Shown here: positions 16,298 to 25,027 of the stretch, one piece after another
How the letters are laid out: the number at the start of each line of letters is the position of its first letter
Position numbering within the stretch: position 1 is the stretch's first letter
Assembly (NCBI GenBank): GCA_029263295.1
Contig: JAJCXT010000064.1
Coordinates: 1-38,484 of the forward strand
Reading direction: 5' to 3'
Origin: Acidobacteriota bacterium
GTDB taxonomy: Bacteria > Acidobacteriota > UBA890 > WLXD01
DNA: 38,484 nucleotides
Notes under the pieces: model-generated
Told to the model about the DNA's origin: nothing
Databases searched by the model: none
What the model saw: the letters and a program-made list of their open reading frames with translations, nothing else
Translations under genes and position numbers: made by a program

Positions 16298-18985
16298 TCA
16301 GAAGTCTAAGGCGTAGGCGACGGTTGCGTTGATCCCCAACCCGTCAAATCCGGAACCGTGCAGGCGGTAGTTGAGGTCCGTGAAGTTGTTGAGGGCGAAC
16401 GTAATGCTCTGGGTATCCGTCAGCGCGTAGTTACCGCGAATTCCGAGGGTCAGCCAGCCGGGCGTGGCCGTGAATAGCGCCGCCCCTTCGCCAGAGGGAC
16501 CAAGTACGCGGGCGATCACTTCGTCGACCGTCTCGCCGGTTGCGGTCAGGACGCCGTTCTGTACCAAGCCCAGTCGGGGGCCCTGGTTGATGAAGAAGTC
16601 GGCGATGTCGGTGGCGTCGCGGTAGGCGCCGATGCGGGCATCGTCGAGGTCTGCCGGGTTCAGGCGGCCCTGCCGTGCTGCACCCTTCACCACACCCTCG
16701 AGCCACAGCCGGCCCGAGGCGCCGCGCCAGCGCAGGATGGCGGCGACATTGTCGGGCGCGATCTTACGCGCGAAGAAGCCCGTGTCGAGTTCTGTGCCAC
16801 GCTGCATCGATGCCTTCACCGTCGCCAGCCACCGATCGCCGAAGGACCTCTGGGCGAGCATTTCGAGCCCCCATACGCGCAGTACGCTCACGTTGGCGCG
16901 CGACACCACGGGGTTGGGTTCCCCGGCGATGAAGATCCGCCCATCGTCGTCCTGGGCGACGATCGTCTGCCCGCCGATCTCGTCGCCGACTACGTCCTGT
17001 TCAACGATCAAAGTGCGGCGATTGATGTTGTCGCCGAAGTTCGACAGGAATCCGGTGAACTCGAGGCGCGTCTCGCGATTGAAGTAACGCAGTCCGCCCT
17101 CGTAGCTCCACACTGTTTCGGGCGCGAGCGGCCGCCACACCTCGCCGGTGCCGACGGCGCTGGAGCTCGCAGAATCGCCGACCAGAGCGTTGAACGTCGC
17201 CGCCTCGTCCGGGGCTACCTCGAACCCGCCGCCAGTCAGGCCGATCTCTCCGAGGTCGAAGATCGAGGGCGCCCGGAACCCTCGCGCCACACGTCCCCAG
17301 ACATCGAGAGCGTTCGACAAGGTGTAGTTGACGCCGAGGTTGAACGTCAAATCGGTGAAGCTGGCTTCCGTATCGGGTACGGCACTGTGCCCCGCGATGA
17401 TGTTGTCGCTGGCACGGGCGCTGTACTTGAAGGTCGAGAACCGCACGCCACCCGAGATACGTACGCGGCTGTCGAGCGTGCTCCACTCGTCGAGCAGGAA
17501 GACGCCGAACGACGTGTAGCCGGCGCCATTGGGCACCCGTGGGCGCACCGACTCGGTAATGCCGCCGCTCGTTTCGGAACGCACAGCATCGACCTTGTCT
17601 CGGTAGACCTCGACGCCACCGGTCAGCAAATGGTGCTGCAGACTCTTGGATCCGTTGAACTCGAAGCCCCACACCGTGTCGGAGTTCTCCTCGATTCGCA
17701 GGGCGCTGGTCGGACGACGCTGGTCGCGACGCCCGTCTGTCTGCCTGTTCAGCGAGACCTTCGCCTCGATGAACGTGTCGGCGAAGAACTGCTCGTAGCG
17801 GACGTAGCCGAACGTGAGGCGCTGGGGCACGAAATCGGCGCGCACGCGGCCGTCACCACCGAGGAGCCGATCGTAGCGGCGGACGTCGTTCTGTTGTGAA
17901 TTTGCGAAGAAGGCGTCGATGGAACCGGTCGCGCCCGTGCGAAGGCTGCCTTTGGCGACGATTCCGACCTGGCCGTAACCAGTGTCAACGTAGCGGCTGC
18001 CGAACGCACTGCTGACCTGCTCATCGGTAAAGCCGAGGAATCGCACGGTCGAGTGGTGGGAGTCGCGTGCGCCGCCGGCACGCACATTGCCGTGGCGTGT
18101 CGCCGATCCTGCGATGAAGCCGGCGAGCTTGCCGCTGCTGCCGCCAACCGTCGCGTGCATGCCGCCGCCCACCGACGCGGACTCGCCGAAGGCGCGCACG
18201 GTGCCACTCATCCGGGATCTCCCGTCGGTCGTGAAGGCCGGCGTGGGTTTGGTCAGCACGTTGATCGCGCCGCCCAGGGCGTCCGATCCGTAGTTAACGC
18301 CGGCAGGCCCGAGCAAGGTCTCGACAGACTCCACCCCGACATCGGGGATCCACGCCAGGTACTGGGTGTTGCCGGCCCGGTACGTCGCGTTGTTGTAGCG
18401 GGCTCCGTCGATCAGGTAGAGCACAGCCTGTGCACTCTGACCGCGCAGGATAGGCGATCCCTGGCCCGGGGTGGTTTGTTGCGTGAGGATGCCCGGCTCC
18501 TCGTCGAGCATGCGCGGGAGGAGGTCCACCGCGCGGGCGCGCAGCTGGACCTCGTCGAGTGAGCGCACGGTCGCCGGGATCTTGCTCTCGCGTTGTACCG
18601 TGCCGCGCGAGGCGGTCACGGTGACGCGTTCCTCGACGCCAATGGGGTACATGATCACGGCGATGTCGAGGGAACCGGAATGCAGGTCGACGACCTGGTA
18701 GACGTCTGTGTAGATGGCGCTCAGGACCCGCAGTTCGTACGTTCCATAGGGCAGCTCCGTGAGGCTGGCCAGGCCGGCGTCGTCGCTCGTGGCCTGACGC
18801 ACGACCTGTCGGGCCGGGCCCAGGAGCTGCACAATGAGGCCGACCACGACCTCGCCGTCGCGATTCGTGACGCGAACGTCTACTGTGCCGCTACCGCCTG
18901 TGTCCTCTTGCTGCGGCAGCGCCTGGAGCGCGGGCAGCAGCGAGATCAGCAGGGCGAGCGCAAAATGGGCAGTCTTGGGGCTCAT
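16298..18985 (-). CDS. TonB-dependent outer-membrane receptor with N-terminal carboxypeptidase-like domain
   Basis: An 895-aa outer-membrane receptor. Residues 1-25 are a Sec signal (ALLISLLPALQALPQ). Residues about 35-110 form a carboxypeptidase-regulatory-like beta domain (TVDVRVTNRDGEVVVGLIVQLLG). It is followed by a TonB-box-like VERVTVTASR and a plug domain (PGILTQQTTPGQGSPILRG, LIDGARYNNATYRAG, GPAGVNYGSDALGGAINVLT). The rest is a 22-strand-type barrel ending in the C-terminal Phe (ATVAYALDF) used for outer-membrane insertion. The ligand is not evident; siderophore, carbohydrate or peptide are all possible. ATG 18985 is chosen because the signal peptide begins there, although the frame is open further upstream. 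It is divergent from an exported D-aminopeptidase, hinting at peptide uptake, but this is weak inference. Confidence 0.92.
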   Translation of the reverse strand: MSPKTAHFALALLISLLPALQALPQQEDTGGSGTVDVRVTNRDGEVVVGLIVQLLGPARQVVRQATSDDAGLASLTELPYGTYELRVLSAIYTDVYQVVDLHSGSLDIAVIMYPIGVEERVTVTASRGTVQRESKIPATVRSLDEVQLRARAVDLLPRMLDEEPGILTQQTTPGQGSPILRGQSAQAVLYLIDGARYNNATYRAGNTQYLAWIPDVGVESVETLLGPAGVNYGSDALGGAINVLTKPTPAFTTDGRSRMSGTVRAFGESASVGGGMHATVGGSSGKLAGFIAGSATRHGNVRAGGARDSHHSTVRFLGFTDEQVSSAFGSRYVDTGYGQVGIVAKGSLRTGATGSIDAFFANSQQNDVRRYDRLLGGDGRVRADFVPQRLTFGYVRYEQFFADTFIEAKVSLNRQTDGRRDQRRPTSALRIEENSDTVWGFEFNGSKSLQHHLLTGGVEVYRDKVDAVRSETSGGITESVRPRVPNGAGYTSFGVFLLDEWSTLDSRVRISGGVRFSTFKYSARASDNIIAGHSAVPDTEASFTDLTFNLGVNYTLSNALDVWGRVARGFRAPSIFDLGEIGLTGGGFEVAPDEAATFNALVGDSASSSAVGTGEVWRPLAPETVWSYEGGLRYFNRETRLEFTGFLSNFGDNINRRTLIVEQDVVGDEIGGQTIVAQDDDGRIFIAGEPNPVVSRANVSVLRVWGLEMLAQRSFGDRWLATVKASMQRGTELDTGFFARKIAPDNVAAILRWRGASGRLWLEGVVKGAARQGRLNPADLDDARIGAYRDATDIADFFINQGPRLGLVQNGVLTATGETVDEVIARVLGPSGEGAALFTATPGWLTLGIRGNYALTDTQSITFALNNFTDLNYRLHGSGFDGLGINATVAYALDF

Positions 18986-19162
18986 TGCAACCAGAGAATT
19001 CAGCGGGAGTCGGGATGCCGGTTGGTGGGGGCGCCGCCGGCGCATCGACCGACGAAAGGCCAACGCGTACTTCAACAAAGCTAACATTTGGGCGCTGCGA
19101 CGGCGATGCCAATCGTCGCCGGCCGCGGCCATGGCCCACAATCCCATAGGGAGCGCAGAAGA

Positions 19163-20089
19163 ATGACGAGCACGAAGTTCCTTGCCCGCGGACTGACCCT
19201 GGTACTGGCGCTCGCCGCGCTGCTCCTGCCCGCGGTCGCCCCCGCTTCCCCGCAGGATGCCCCCAAGATCTACATCTCGGCAGACCTCGAAGGCGTCACG
19301 GGCGTGGTCACCGGCGAGCAACTCGGTCCGACCGGATTCGAGTACGAGCGCTTCCGCCGTTTCATGACCGAGGAGGTGCTCGCCGCGATCGAGGGCGCGC
19401 GCGCCGCCGGGGCCGGCGAGATTCTGGTGTCTGACTCGCACGGTAACGGTCAGAACCTGGTGCTCGAGATGCTGCCGGACGACATCAAGGTCGTGCGTTC
19501 CTGGCCGCGCACCTTGACGATGATGCATGGCCTCGATGCGACCTTCGACGGCGCGATCTTCATTGGGTACCACGCCGGCACGACCAATCTCGACGGTGTC
19601 CGGGCGCACACGATGTCGAGCGCGTCGCTCACGGATGTACGGATCAACGACTACTCGTCCAACGAGACCGTGTGGAATGCGGCGGTCGCCGGCACGATGG
19701 GCGTACCCGTGATCGCGATCTCAGGTGATGACGCCACGATCGCAGAGGCGAGGGCCACGCTGGGTGACGGGTTCGAGGGGGCGGTCGTGAAGTGGGCGCA
19801 CTCGTTCCACTCGGCCACGACGTTGACGCCGGCGAGGGGGCAGGAGTTGATTCGGTCCGCCGCCGAGAAAGCTGTTCGCAACCTGGCCGCGGTAGAGCCG
19901 TACATTGTGAGCACACCGGTGCGTGTCACCGTGCGCTTCAAGAACTACCAGCCGAGCATGCTGCTGGCGTACCTGCCGTGGTTCGACCGGGTCGACGCGC
20001 ATGCCATCGAGTACGACGCGGACGACATGATCGCCGCCGCCTCGATCCTGACCTTCCTGCGGAACTACCGTCCCGACATCACTCCCTGA
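19163..20089 (+). CDS. Exported M55-family D-aminopeptidase (DppA-like)
   Basis: Residues 1-28 are a Sec signal (LTLVLALAALLLPAVAPAS). The mature protein matches M55 metallopeptidases. Metal ligands known in Bacillus subtilis DppA (Asp8, Glu10, His60, His104, Glu133) align with Asp41 and Glu43 (SADLEG), His93 (DSHGNG), His137 (GYHAG) and Glu168 (SSNETV), with near-identical spacing. DppA releases N-terminal D-amino acids from peptides. The protein has no cysteine, so the Cys proposed as nucleophile in DppA (Cys115) is missing. DppA itself is cytosolic, whereas this one should be periplasmic, perhaps acting on D-Ala peptides from the cell wall. ATG 19163 is preceded by AGGGAG and AGAAG purine-rich sequence. 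It converges on the sulfatase-like gene with a 6-base gap. Confidence 0.9.
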   Translation: MTSTKFLARGLTLVLALAALLLPAVAPASPQDAPKIYISADLEGVTGVVTGEQLGPTGFEYERFRRFMTEEVLAAIEGARAAGAGEILVSDSHGNGQNLVLEMLPDDIKVVRSWPRTLTMMHGLDATFDGAIFIGYHAGTTNLDGVRAHTMSSASLTDVRINDYSSNETVWNAAVAGTMGVPVIAISGDDATIAEARATLGDGFEGAVVKWAHSFHSATTLTPARGQELIRSAAEKAVRNLAAVEPYIVSTPVRVTVRFKNYQPSMLLAYLPWFDRVDAHAIEYDADDMIAAASILTFLRNYRPDITP

Positions 20090-20095
20090 GTTCGA

Positions 20096-22483
20096 TCAAC
20101 ACTCCACATAGCCAAGGGCGCACAACTGTGCTCGCAGCTCCGGGTCGATCTCCGCGTCGGGGTCGGCAGCTTCGGCACCGGAGTTGAGCATCCAGTTGGC
20201 CTGCTCCTGTAGGAAGAGCGACTGCAACAGCTGCTGCGCCAGCACGGGCCGCGTGGCGGCAAGATCCTTCGTTTCACCGGGATCGGAGCCCAGGTCGTAG
20301 AGTTCGACCCGCCCGGACACCTTGTCGTGGATCACCTTGTAGGGATGCGCGATCAGCGTGCCCATCGGTTTGAGGGGCTCGTCATCGTCGAGCCCGTTCG
20401 CCACCCCCACGGTCGACGCGTAGACACTGCGCGTGGGGAAGAAGCCATCGAACACCAACGGCAGGAGACTCTCACCCTGATGACCCGAATCCTCGCCCTG
20501 GAAGCCGATCGCGTCGACCACTGTAGGCGCGATGTCGACATTGGAGACCGGCCGATCAACAGACCGGCGGAACGATGTGGCGCCGCTGGGCCACTTGATC
20601 ACCAACGGAATTCGCAGCGTCTCGTTGTACAGGGGCCACGTGTGTAGAAAATGGCCATGCTCGTAGAATGCCTCTCCGTGGTCGGACATCACCATCAGCA
20701 AGGCGTTCTCGTAGCGCCCGGCTCTCTTGAGGCCCTCTACAACCCGGCGTACCAACTCGTCGGCGTAGCGCAGGTTGTCCTGATACCGAGCTGCCGCGAA
20801 CCGGATATCAGCGTCTGAAGGTGCGCCTTCGCCGACCGTGCGCGAGAAGCTCTGGAGGTTCGCGCCACCCAGATCAAACTCGGTGGAAAAATCTCGCATC
20901 ATCGAGTTGCCCCAGGGTGGCGGGGCGCCGTCTCCCTCGGCTTCATCCCAAACATAGGGGTCGTGTGGCGGGAGCAAGTGGAACACGGCGAAGGTCGGCT
21001 TTTCCGATCGGAACATCTCGGGACTGTCCAGGAGGTCACGCTTTTCCATGCGTTCGCGTCGGCGCATGTCGACGTACTGATCCACGTCGTACCGAAGCGC
21101 CCGTCCAGCCCGATAGAGCGGGTGCTCGCTCCAAAGCACCGTGTGGTAGCCGGCTGCATAGGTGATCTGGAACAACGTGCGGAGGTCACGCGCGGGACGG
21201 TCGCGCCAGCCAGCGACTCCGTGCGCCTCCGGATAACGACCGGACAGCAGCGAGTACATCGACTGGTTCGTCCACGGCGCGGCCGCGTACGCCTGCTCGA
21301 AACGGGTCCCTTCGGAGGCCAGGTCGTCGATCGCGGGCGTCGGAGCGATCCCTCGGTACGTAGACATGAAATCCGGGCGTGCTGCATCGAGCACTATGAG
21401 GACGATATCGGGTCGGCCGAGTTGCCCACTGGCGCGTACCGCCGGAATCGACGGCGGTGCGATCGTCTCGCGATCGAACTCGTGCTGCGGGTCGGCGATT
21501 CCGAGCCCTCTCCAGATAACGGCCGTGCCACGGCTGCCGATAGTGCGCAGTCGCAGCACCACTTCCTGCCCAGCGTACGGAGCCAGGTCGGCGTTGAGGT
21601 TGCCGGCAGAGCCGCGAGCAAGCTCGTGCGGCGTCTCGTCAGCGGTCAGGAGTTCTGCTATCCACCTGACGCTGCCGCCCGCCTCCGGAGCGGTCGTCGT
21701 GGCATTTCCCACCCACCGCGCGTCGCTGGGCCCAGTCATCGCGAACTGGATGATGCTGTCCGCCTCGACGACGAGCTGCGCCGTCGCATCTTCGTCCGGG
21801 GCCTCGACAACCACAGGTGCCCAGGGGCTCCCCGCACGCACTGGAGCGGGGACCGACGGGGGCGAACTCGGCACGGCTTCGCCGCCCGAGCGCATGAGGT
21901 CGGGGTCGGCGTCTTCGCCAAGTTCGCGGTCGCTCCCCGCCGGGGCGAGCTGGAGGAAGCGAAAGCGCGCTGCCAGGGGGCGATGGTCAGCGCTCTCGCG
22001 CCTGGTGTCGCTCGGTCGGGCGATATTGCGGAAGGTGAGTCGCACGCGGTTGTAGCCGACCCTGAGATCCTCCGCCCCGAGCCTGACGCGCTGTCGTGAC
22101 CACCCGGCGGGCAGGGCGATAGGTTCACCAACCTGGCTCCCGTTGATCCTCACGCCGAGCAACTGCTGGGCCATGCCCTCCGGCGGCATCGCCTCGAAGA
22201 CGAGCTCATGTAGTCCGTCGCGCACCGCTACCAGATCGAGGTCAGCCTCCACCCCGACCACCCAGAAGCCGTCGGCGAGCGCCGTGTCGATGTCCACCGA
22301 CCAGCCTTTGCCCAGTGCTGCCAGCGATTCCGGCGCGGCGCGAGTGATGATGTCCGTGCCACGGAAAGACGCAGTGACACCTTGTAGGTCGGTCCATAGG
22401 AGGTCGGCGGCCGGCGGGACGGAGCAGGCCGCTAGTGCGCCAGTGAGAGCGAGCACAGAGGCGACGTGAAGTGAGCGCACCAT
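20096..22483 (-). CDS. Sulfatase-like (alkaline phosphatase superfamily) lipoprotein with Thr nucleophile
   Basis: The 795-aa protein begins with a lipoprotein signal (ALTGALAAC, Cys20). Residues about 25-350 form an N-terminal extension with jelly-roll-like beta repeats. Residues about 355-760 are the sulfatase/alkaline phosphatase fold: IVLIVLDAARPDFM (metal Asp), APWTNQSMYSLLSGRYP (nucleophile region) and MSDHGEAFYEHG (metal Asp-His). In true sulfatases the nucleophile is Cys or Ser in C/S-x-P-S-R and becomes formylglycine. Here Thr405 takes its place, as in phosphoethanolamine and LTA-type transferases, so a classic sulfatase reaction is unlikely. It may be a phospho-transferase or phosphodiesterase on the cell envelope. 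ATG 22483 is chosen for the lipoprotein signal. Confidence 0.87.
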   Translation of the reverse strand: MVRSLHVASVLALTGALAACSVPPAADLLWTDLQGVTASFRGTDIITRAAPESLAALGKGWSVDIDTALADGFWVVGVEADLDLVAVRDGLHELVFEAMPPEGMAQQLLGVRINGSQVGEPIALPAGWSRQRVRLGAEDLRVGYNRVRLTFRNIARPSDTRRESADHRPLAARFRFLQLAPAGSDRELGEDADPDLMRSGGEAVPSSPPSVPAPVRAGSPWAPVVVEAPDEDATAQLVVEADSIIQFAMTGPSDARWVGNATTTAPEAGGSVRWIAELLTADETPHELARGSAGNLNADLAPYAGQEVVLRLRTIGSRGTAVIWRGLGIADPQHEFDRETIAPPSIPAVRASGQLGRPDIVLIVLDAARPDFMSTYRGIAPTPAIDDLASEGTRFEQAYAAAPWTNQSMYSLLSGRYPEAHGVAGWRDRPARDLRTLFQITYAAGYHTVLWSEHPLYRAGRALRYDVDQYVDMRRRERMEKRDLLDSPEMFRSEKPTFAVFHLLPPHDPYVWDEAEGDGAPPPWGNSMMRDFSTEFDLGGANLQSFSRTVGEGAPSDADIRFAAARYQDNLRYADELVRRVVEGLKRAGRYENALLMVMSDHGEAFYEHGHFLHTWPLYNETLRIPLVIKWPSGATSFRRSVDRPVSNVDIAPTVVDAIGFQGEDSGHQGESLLPLVFDGFFPTRSVYASTVGVANGLDDDEPLKPMGTLIAHPYKVIHDKVSGRVELYDLGSDPGETKDLAATRPVLAQQLLQSLFLQEQANWMLNSGAEAADPDAEIDPELRAQLCALGYVEC

Positions 22484-22691
22484 GGGCAGTCGGAGCCTCT
22501 CAGGCTGAAGAAAGGGGGCACGGCAAAATGTGCCCCATTCCGCACCGGCCTGCAAACGCCGTGCGGTCGATTTCCGATGGTAGGCATGGGTAGAAAACGC
22601 CGTGTTCGACGGCGACACCGACGTGATCAGGGAACGACGCATGGTTATGCTAGGGTAACGATTCTTCGCCGGTCCCCGTCCCGGAAATTAG

Positions 22692-24008
22692 ATGTCCGTG
22701 CGACCCTCAGTGACCCTCCTGCTCCGCGCGCTCCAGGCGCGCGTGCGTAGCAATGCCCTGAAGCAGGAAATCGTCGACGCGCTGCTCCTCACAGGGGCGA
22801 TCGGCATGCTGCTCGCGGGCTGGAACGCGACGATGCCCGTGTCCATGGGTTTGGCGTGGGCGTGGTTGCTACCCGTGCTCGTGATGGTGGCGATTCGTGC
22901 TGCCCTGCGCATGCGGATGGCCTTCCCGCTGTGGAAGGCCGCCCGTAGCGCCGATGAGGGTGATGCACTGCAGGATGAGATGACATCCGCCTACTGGTTC
23001 GAACGCCACCCCGAGGAGGGTGAGTGGGTGGATCTGCACCTGTCGAGGGCGCAGGAAACGGCGGCAGGGCTCGATCCGCGGCGGATCGTGCCGAGTCAGC
23101 GCCCGGAACGGATGGGGGCCACTGCCGGCTGCCTTGTTGGCGCTCTGGCCTTTGTGTTGTTGCCCGTGCCGCGCGTCTTCGAGCCGATGGTCGACCGCCT
23201 GAGCGATCTCGCCGCGGAATTGGCGCAGCCCGAGAGCGATGACCTGGTCGCCGAGCTACAGGAGACTACGGATCGCGAGGATGACGAGTTCGAGGATCCC
23301 GAGCGCCAGGATCGCCTGATGCTGCCCGAACCCGATGAGCAGGAGTCCGGTGGGCAGAACGCCCTGGAGGAGCAGGAACAGGAGGGCGACAGCGAGGCGC
23401 AGCCCGAAGATCCGGAGGGTTCCTTTATGGAAGCCGAAGAAGGCGACCAGGGCGAACAGGACGGCGACCCGCAGGAGATGCAGGTCGACAACCCCGAGGA
23501 GCTGCCGGAGTCGGAAGGCGAGCAGGAGCCGGATCCGAACGAGAGTCAGCAGGAGGGGCAGGGCGAGTCCACCGAAGAAAGCGGCCAGACGCTTCCTGCC
23601 GGTGAAGAGGTTTTCTTACAGCAAGGTGGCGAAGAGATAGAACAGATGGAGCTCGGCGAGGAAGAAGTCGGGCATGCTACGCGGGAAGGCGGAGAGGAAC
23701 TCGAACTCGAGTTGGGCGAACTCGAGACGTTGGAGGTACAGCTACAGCGCGAGTTACTGGCCGCCGAGGAGCTCCCAGAGGATCCCGAAGCTCCGGAGGA
23801 AGAAGAAGAGAAGGAGGAGCTGGTCACGAAGGCGGAGGACTCTCGCATTGACTTTCGCGAGGTAAGCCGACCCGACGAGGCAGCGCTCCAGGAACTTCTG
23901 CAATCCGAATCGGTGCCGTGGGAGTACCGACAGATCGTGCTGGCCTATTTCAAGGCGTTGCGCGAACGTGACAACCAGAAAGACGAAGAAGAAGGCAGAC
24001 GCCCATGA
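22692..24008 (+). CDS. Membrane protein with long acidic domain, first gene of a MoxR operon
   Basis: The N-terminal 160 residues hold three hydrophobic helices (about 28-48, 50-72 and 138-157). From about residue 165 to 400 the protein is overwhelmingly Glu, Asp and Gln, with few hydrophobics. The last 50 residues (about 385-430) regain a mixed helical pattern, SVPWEYRQIVLAYFKALRERD, a tail like that seen in proteins preceding MoxR in other bacteria. I recognise no catalytic motif. The acidic region is probably disordered or metal-binding and may be a client of, or adaptor for, the MoxR ATPase. Its stop overlaps the MoxR ATG (ATGA, 24005-24008), so the two are coupled. The coding strand is very purine-rich here. 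Confidence 0.78.
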   Translation: MSVRPSVTLLLRALQARVRSNALKQEIVDALLLTGAIGMLLAGWNATMPVSMGLAWAWLLPVLVMVAIRAALRMRMAFPLWKAARSADEGDALQDEMTSAYWFERHPEEGEWVDLHLSRAQETAAGLDPRRIVPSQRPERMGATAGCLVGALAFVLLPVPRVFEPMVDRLSDLAAELAQPESDDLVAELQETTDREDDEFEDPERQDRLMLPEPDEQESGGQNALEEQEQEGDSEAQPEDPEGSFMEAEEGDQGEQDGDPQEMQVDNPEELPESEGEQEPDPNESQQEGQGESTEESGQTLPAGEEVFLQQGGEEIEQMELGEEEVGHATREGGEELELELGELETLEVQLQRELLAAEELPEDPEAPEEEEEKEELVTKAEDSRIDFREVSRPDEAALQELLQSESVPWEYRQIVLAYFKALRERDNQKDEEEGRRP

Positions 24009-25000
24009 TTGAAGCGGAGCAGCAGATCGGCACGTTCCAGGAACGTTTTCGCAGGGTCCAGAACGAGATCGGCAAGGTAATTGTTGGCAACGAAGATGTC
24101 ATCGAGGGCATTCTGATTGCTCTGCTCGCCGGCGGCCATGCGCTGCTCGAGGGCGTTCCTGGGCTCGGCAAGACCAAGCTGGTCCATACGCTGGCCGACG
24201 TCCTGCATCTCGACTTCCACCGCATCCAGTTCACTCCTGATCTGATGCCGGCCGACATCATCGGCACGAACGTGGTTCACGAGACGGCCGATGGCGACCG
24301 CTACCTGGACTTCCAGCGAGGTCCGATCTTCGCCCAGATCATCCTGGCCGACGAGATCAACCGCGCCACGCCGAAAACGCAGTCGGCGTTGCTCGAAGCG
24401 ATGCAGGAGAACAGCGTTTCGGTGGGCAACGACACGTTTGCGCTGGACCAGCCTTTCCTCGTGCTGGCGACGCAAAACCCCCTCGAGATGGAGGGCACCT
24501 ACCCGTTGCCGGAGGCGCAGCTCGATCGCTTCCTGTTCAAGTTGAAGCTCGAGTTTCCCTCGGTAGACAACCTGCACGACATCATCGATCGCACCACACA
24601 GGTGGACGCGCCGCAGGTCAGTACCGTGCTCGGGGGCGATGAGATTCTCGAGATGCGAGCGACCGTACGTTCCGTGCCGATCGCAAGGCCGATCCAGGAC
24701 TACGCCATTCGCCTCGTCCTTGCGACACACCCCGAGTTCGAGGAAGCGGTCGATGAGACGCGCCGCTATGTGCGCTATGGGGCCGGGCCGCGCGCCGTCC
24801 AGGCACTTGTTCTCGCTGGCAAGATCCACGCGCTCATGGATGATCGCGTGCACGTCTCGGCTGACGACATCAGGCGGGTGGCGCTGCCTGCCATGCGCCA
24901 TCGCGTGCTCCTGAACTTCGAAGGCGAGGCTGACCGCGTCGACCCCGACACGATCCTGCAGGCGATCCTGGATAACCTCCCTGGCCCCCGCGAAAACTAG
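24005..25000 (+). CDS. MoxR-family AAA+ ATPase
   Basis: The 331-aa AAA+ ATPase has Walker A EGVPGLGKTK (about residues 49-58), Walker B IILADEINRA (112-121) followed by TPKTQSALLEAMQE, sensor 1 VLATQNPLEMEGTYPLPEAQLD, and a C-terminal lid domain with sensor 2 Arg. MoxR proteins act as chaperones that assemble or activate VWA-domain partners, and the next three genes encode DUF58 and VWA-like proteins, which fits. It starts at ATG 24005 in an ATGA overlap with the acidic protein and is followed 27 bases later by the DUF58 gene. Full length for the family. Confidence 0.95.
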   Translation: MIEAEQQIGTFQERFRRVQNEIGKVIVGNEDVIEGILIALLAGGHALLEGVPGLGKTKLVHTLADVLHLDFHRIQFTPDLMPADIIGTNVVHETADGDRYLDFQRGPIFAQIILADEINRATPKTQSALLEAMQENSVSVGNDTFALDQPFLVLATQNPLEMEGTYPLPEAQLDRFLFKLKLEFPSVDNLHDIIDRTTQVDAPQVSTVLGGDEILEMRATVRSVPIARPIQDYAIRLVLATHPEFEEAVDETRRYVRYGAGPRAVQALVLAGKIHALMDDRVHVSADDIRRVALPAMRHRVLLNFEGEADRVDPDTILQAILDNLPGPREN

Positions 25001-25027
25001 CGCTGGCTAGGTGACGGGGAGAAGAGG

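Noticed and set aside
18986..19609. N-terminal extension of the TonB receptor frame
   Set aside because: It runs antisense through the M55 gene and its promoter; the signal peptide starts at 18985.
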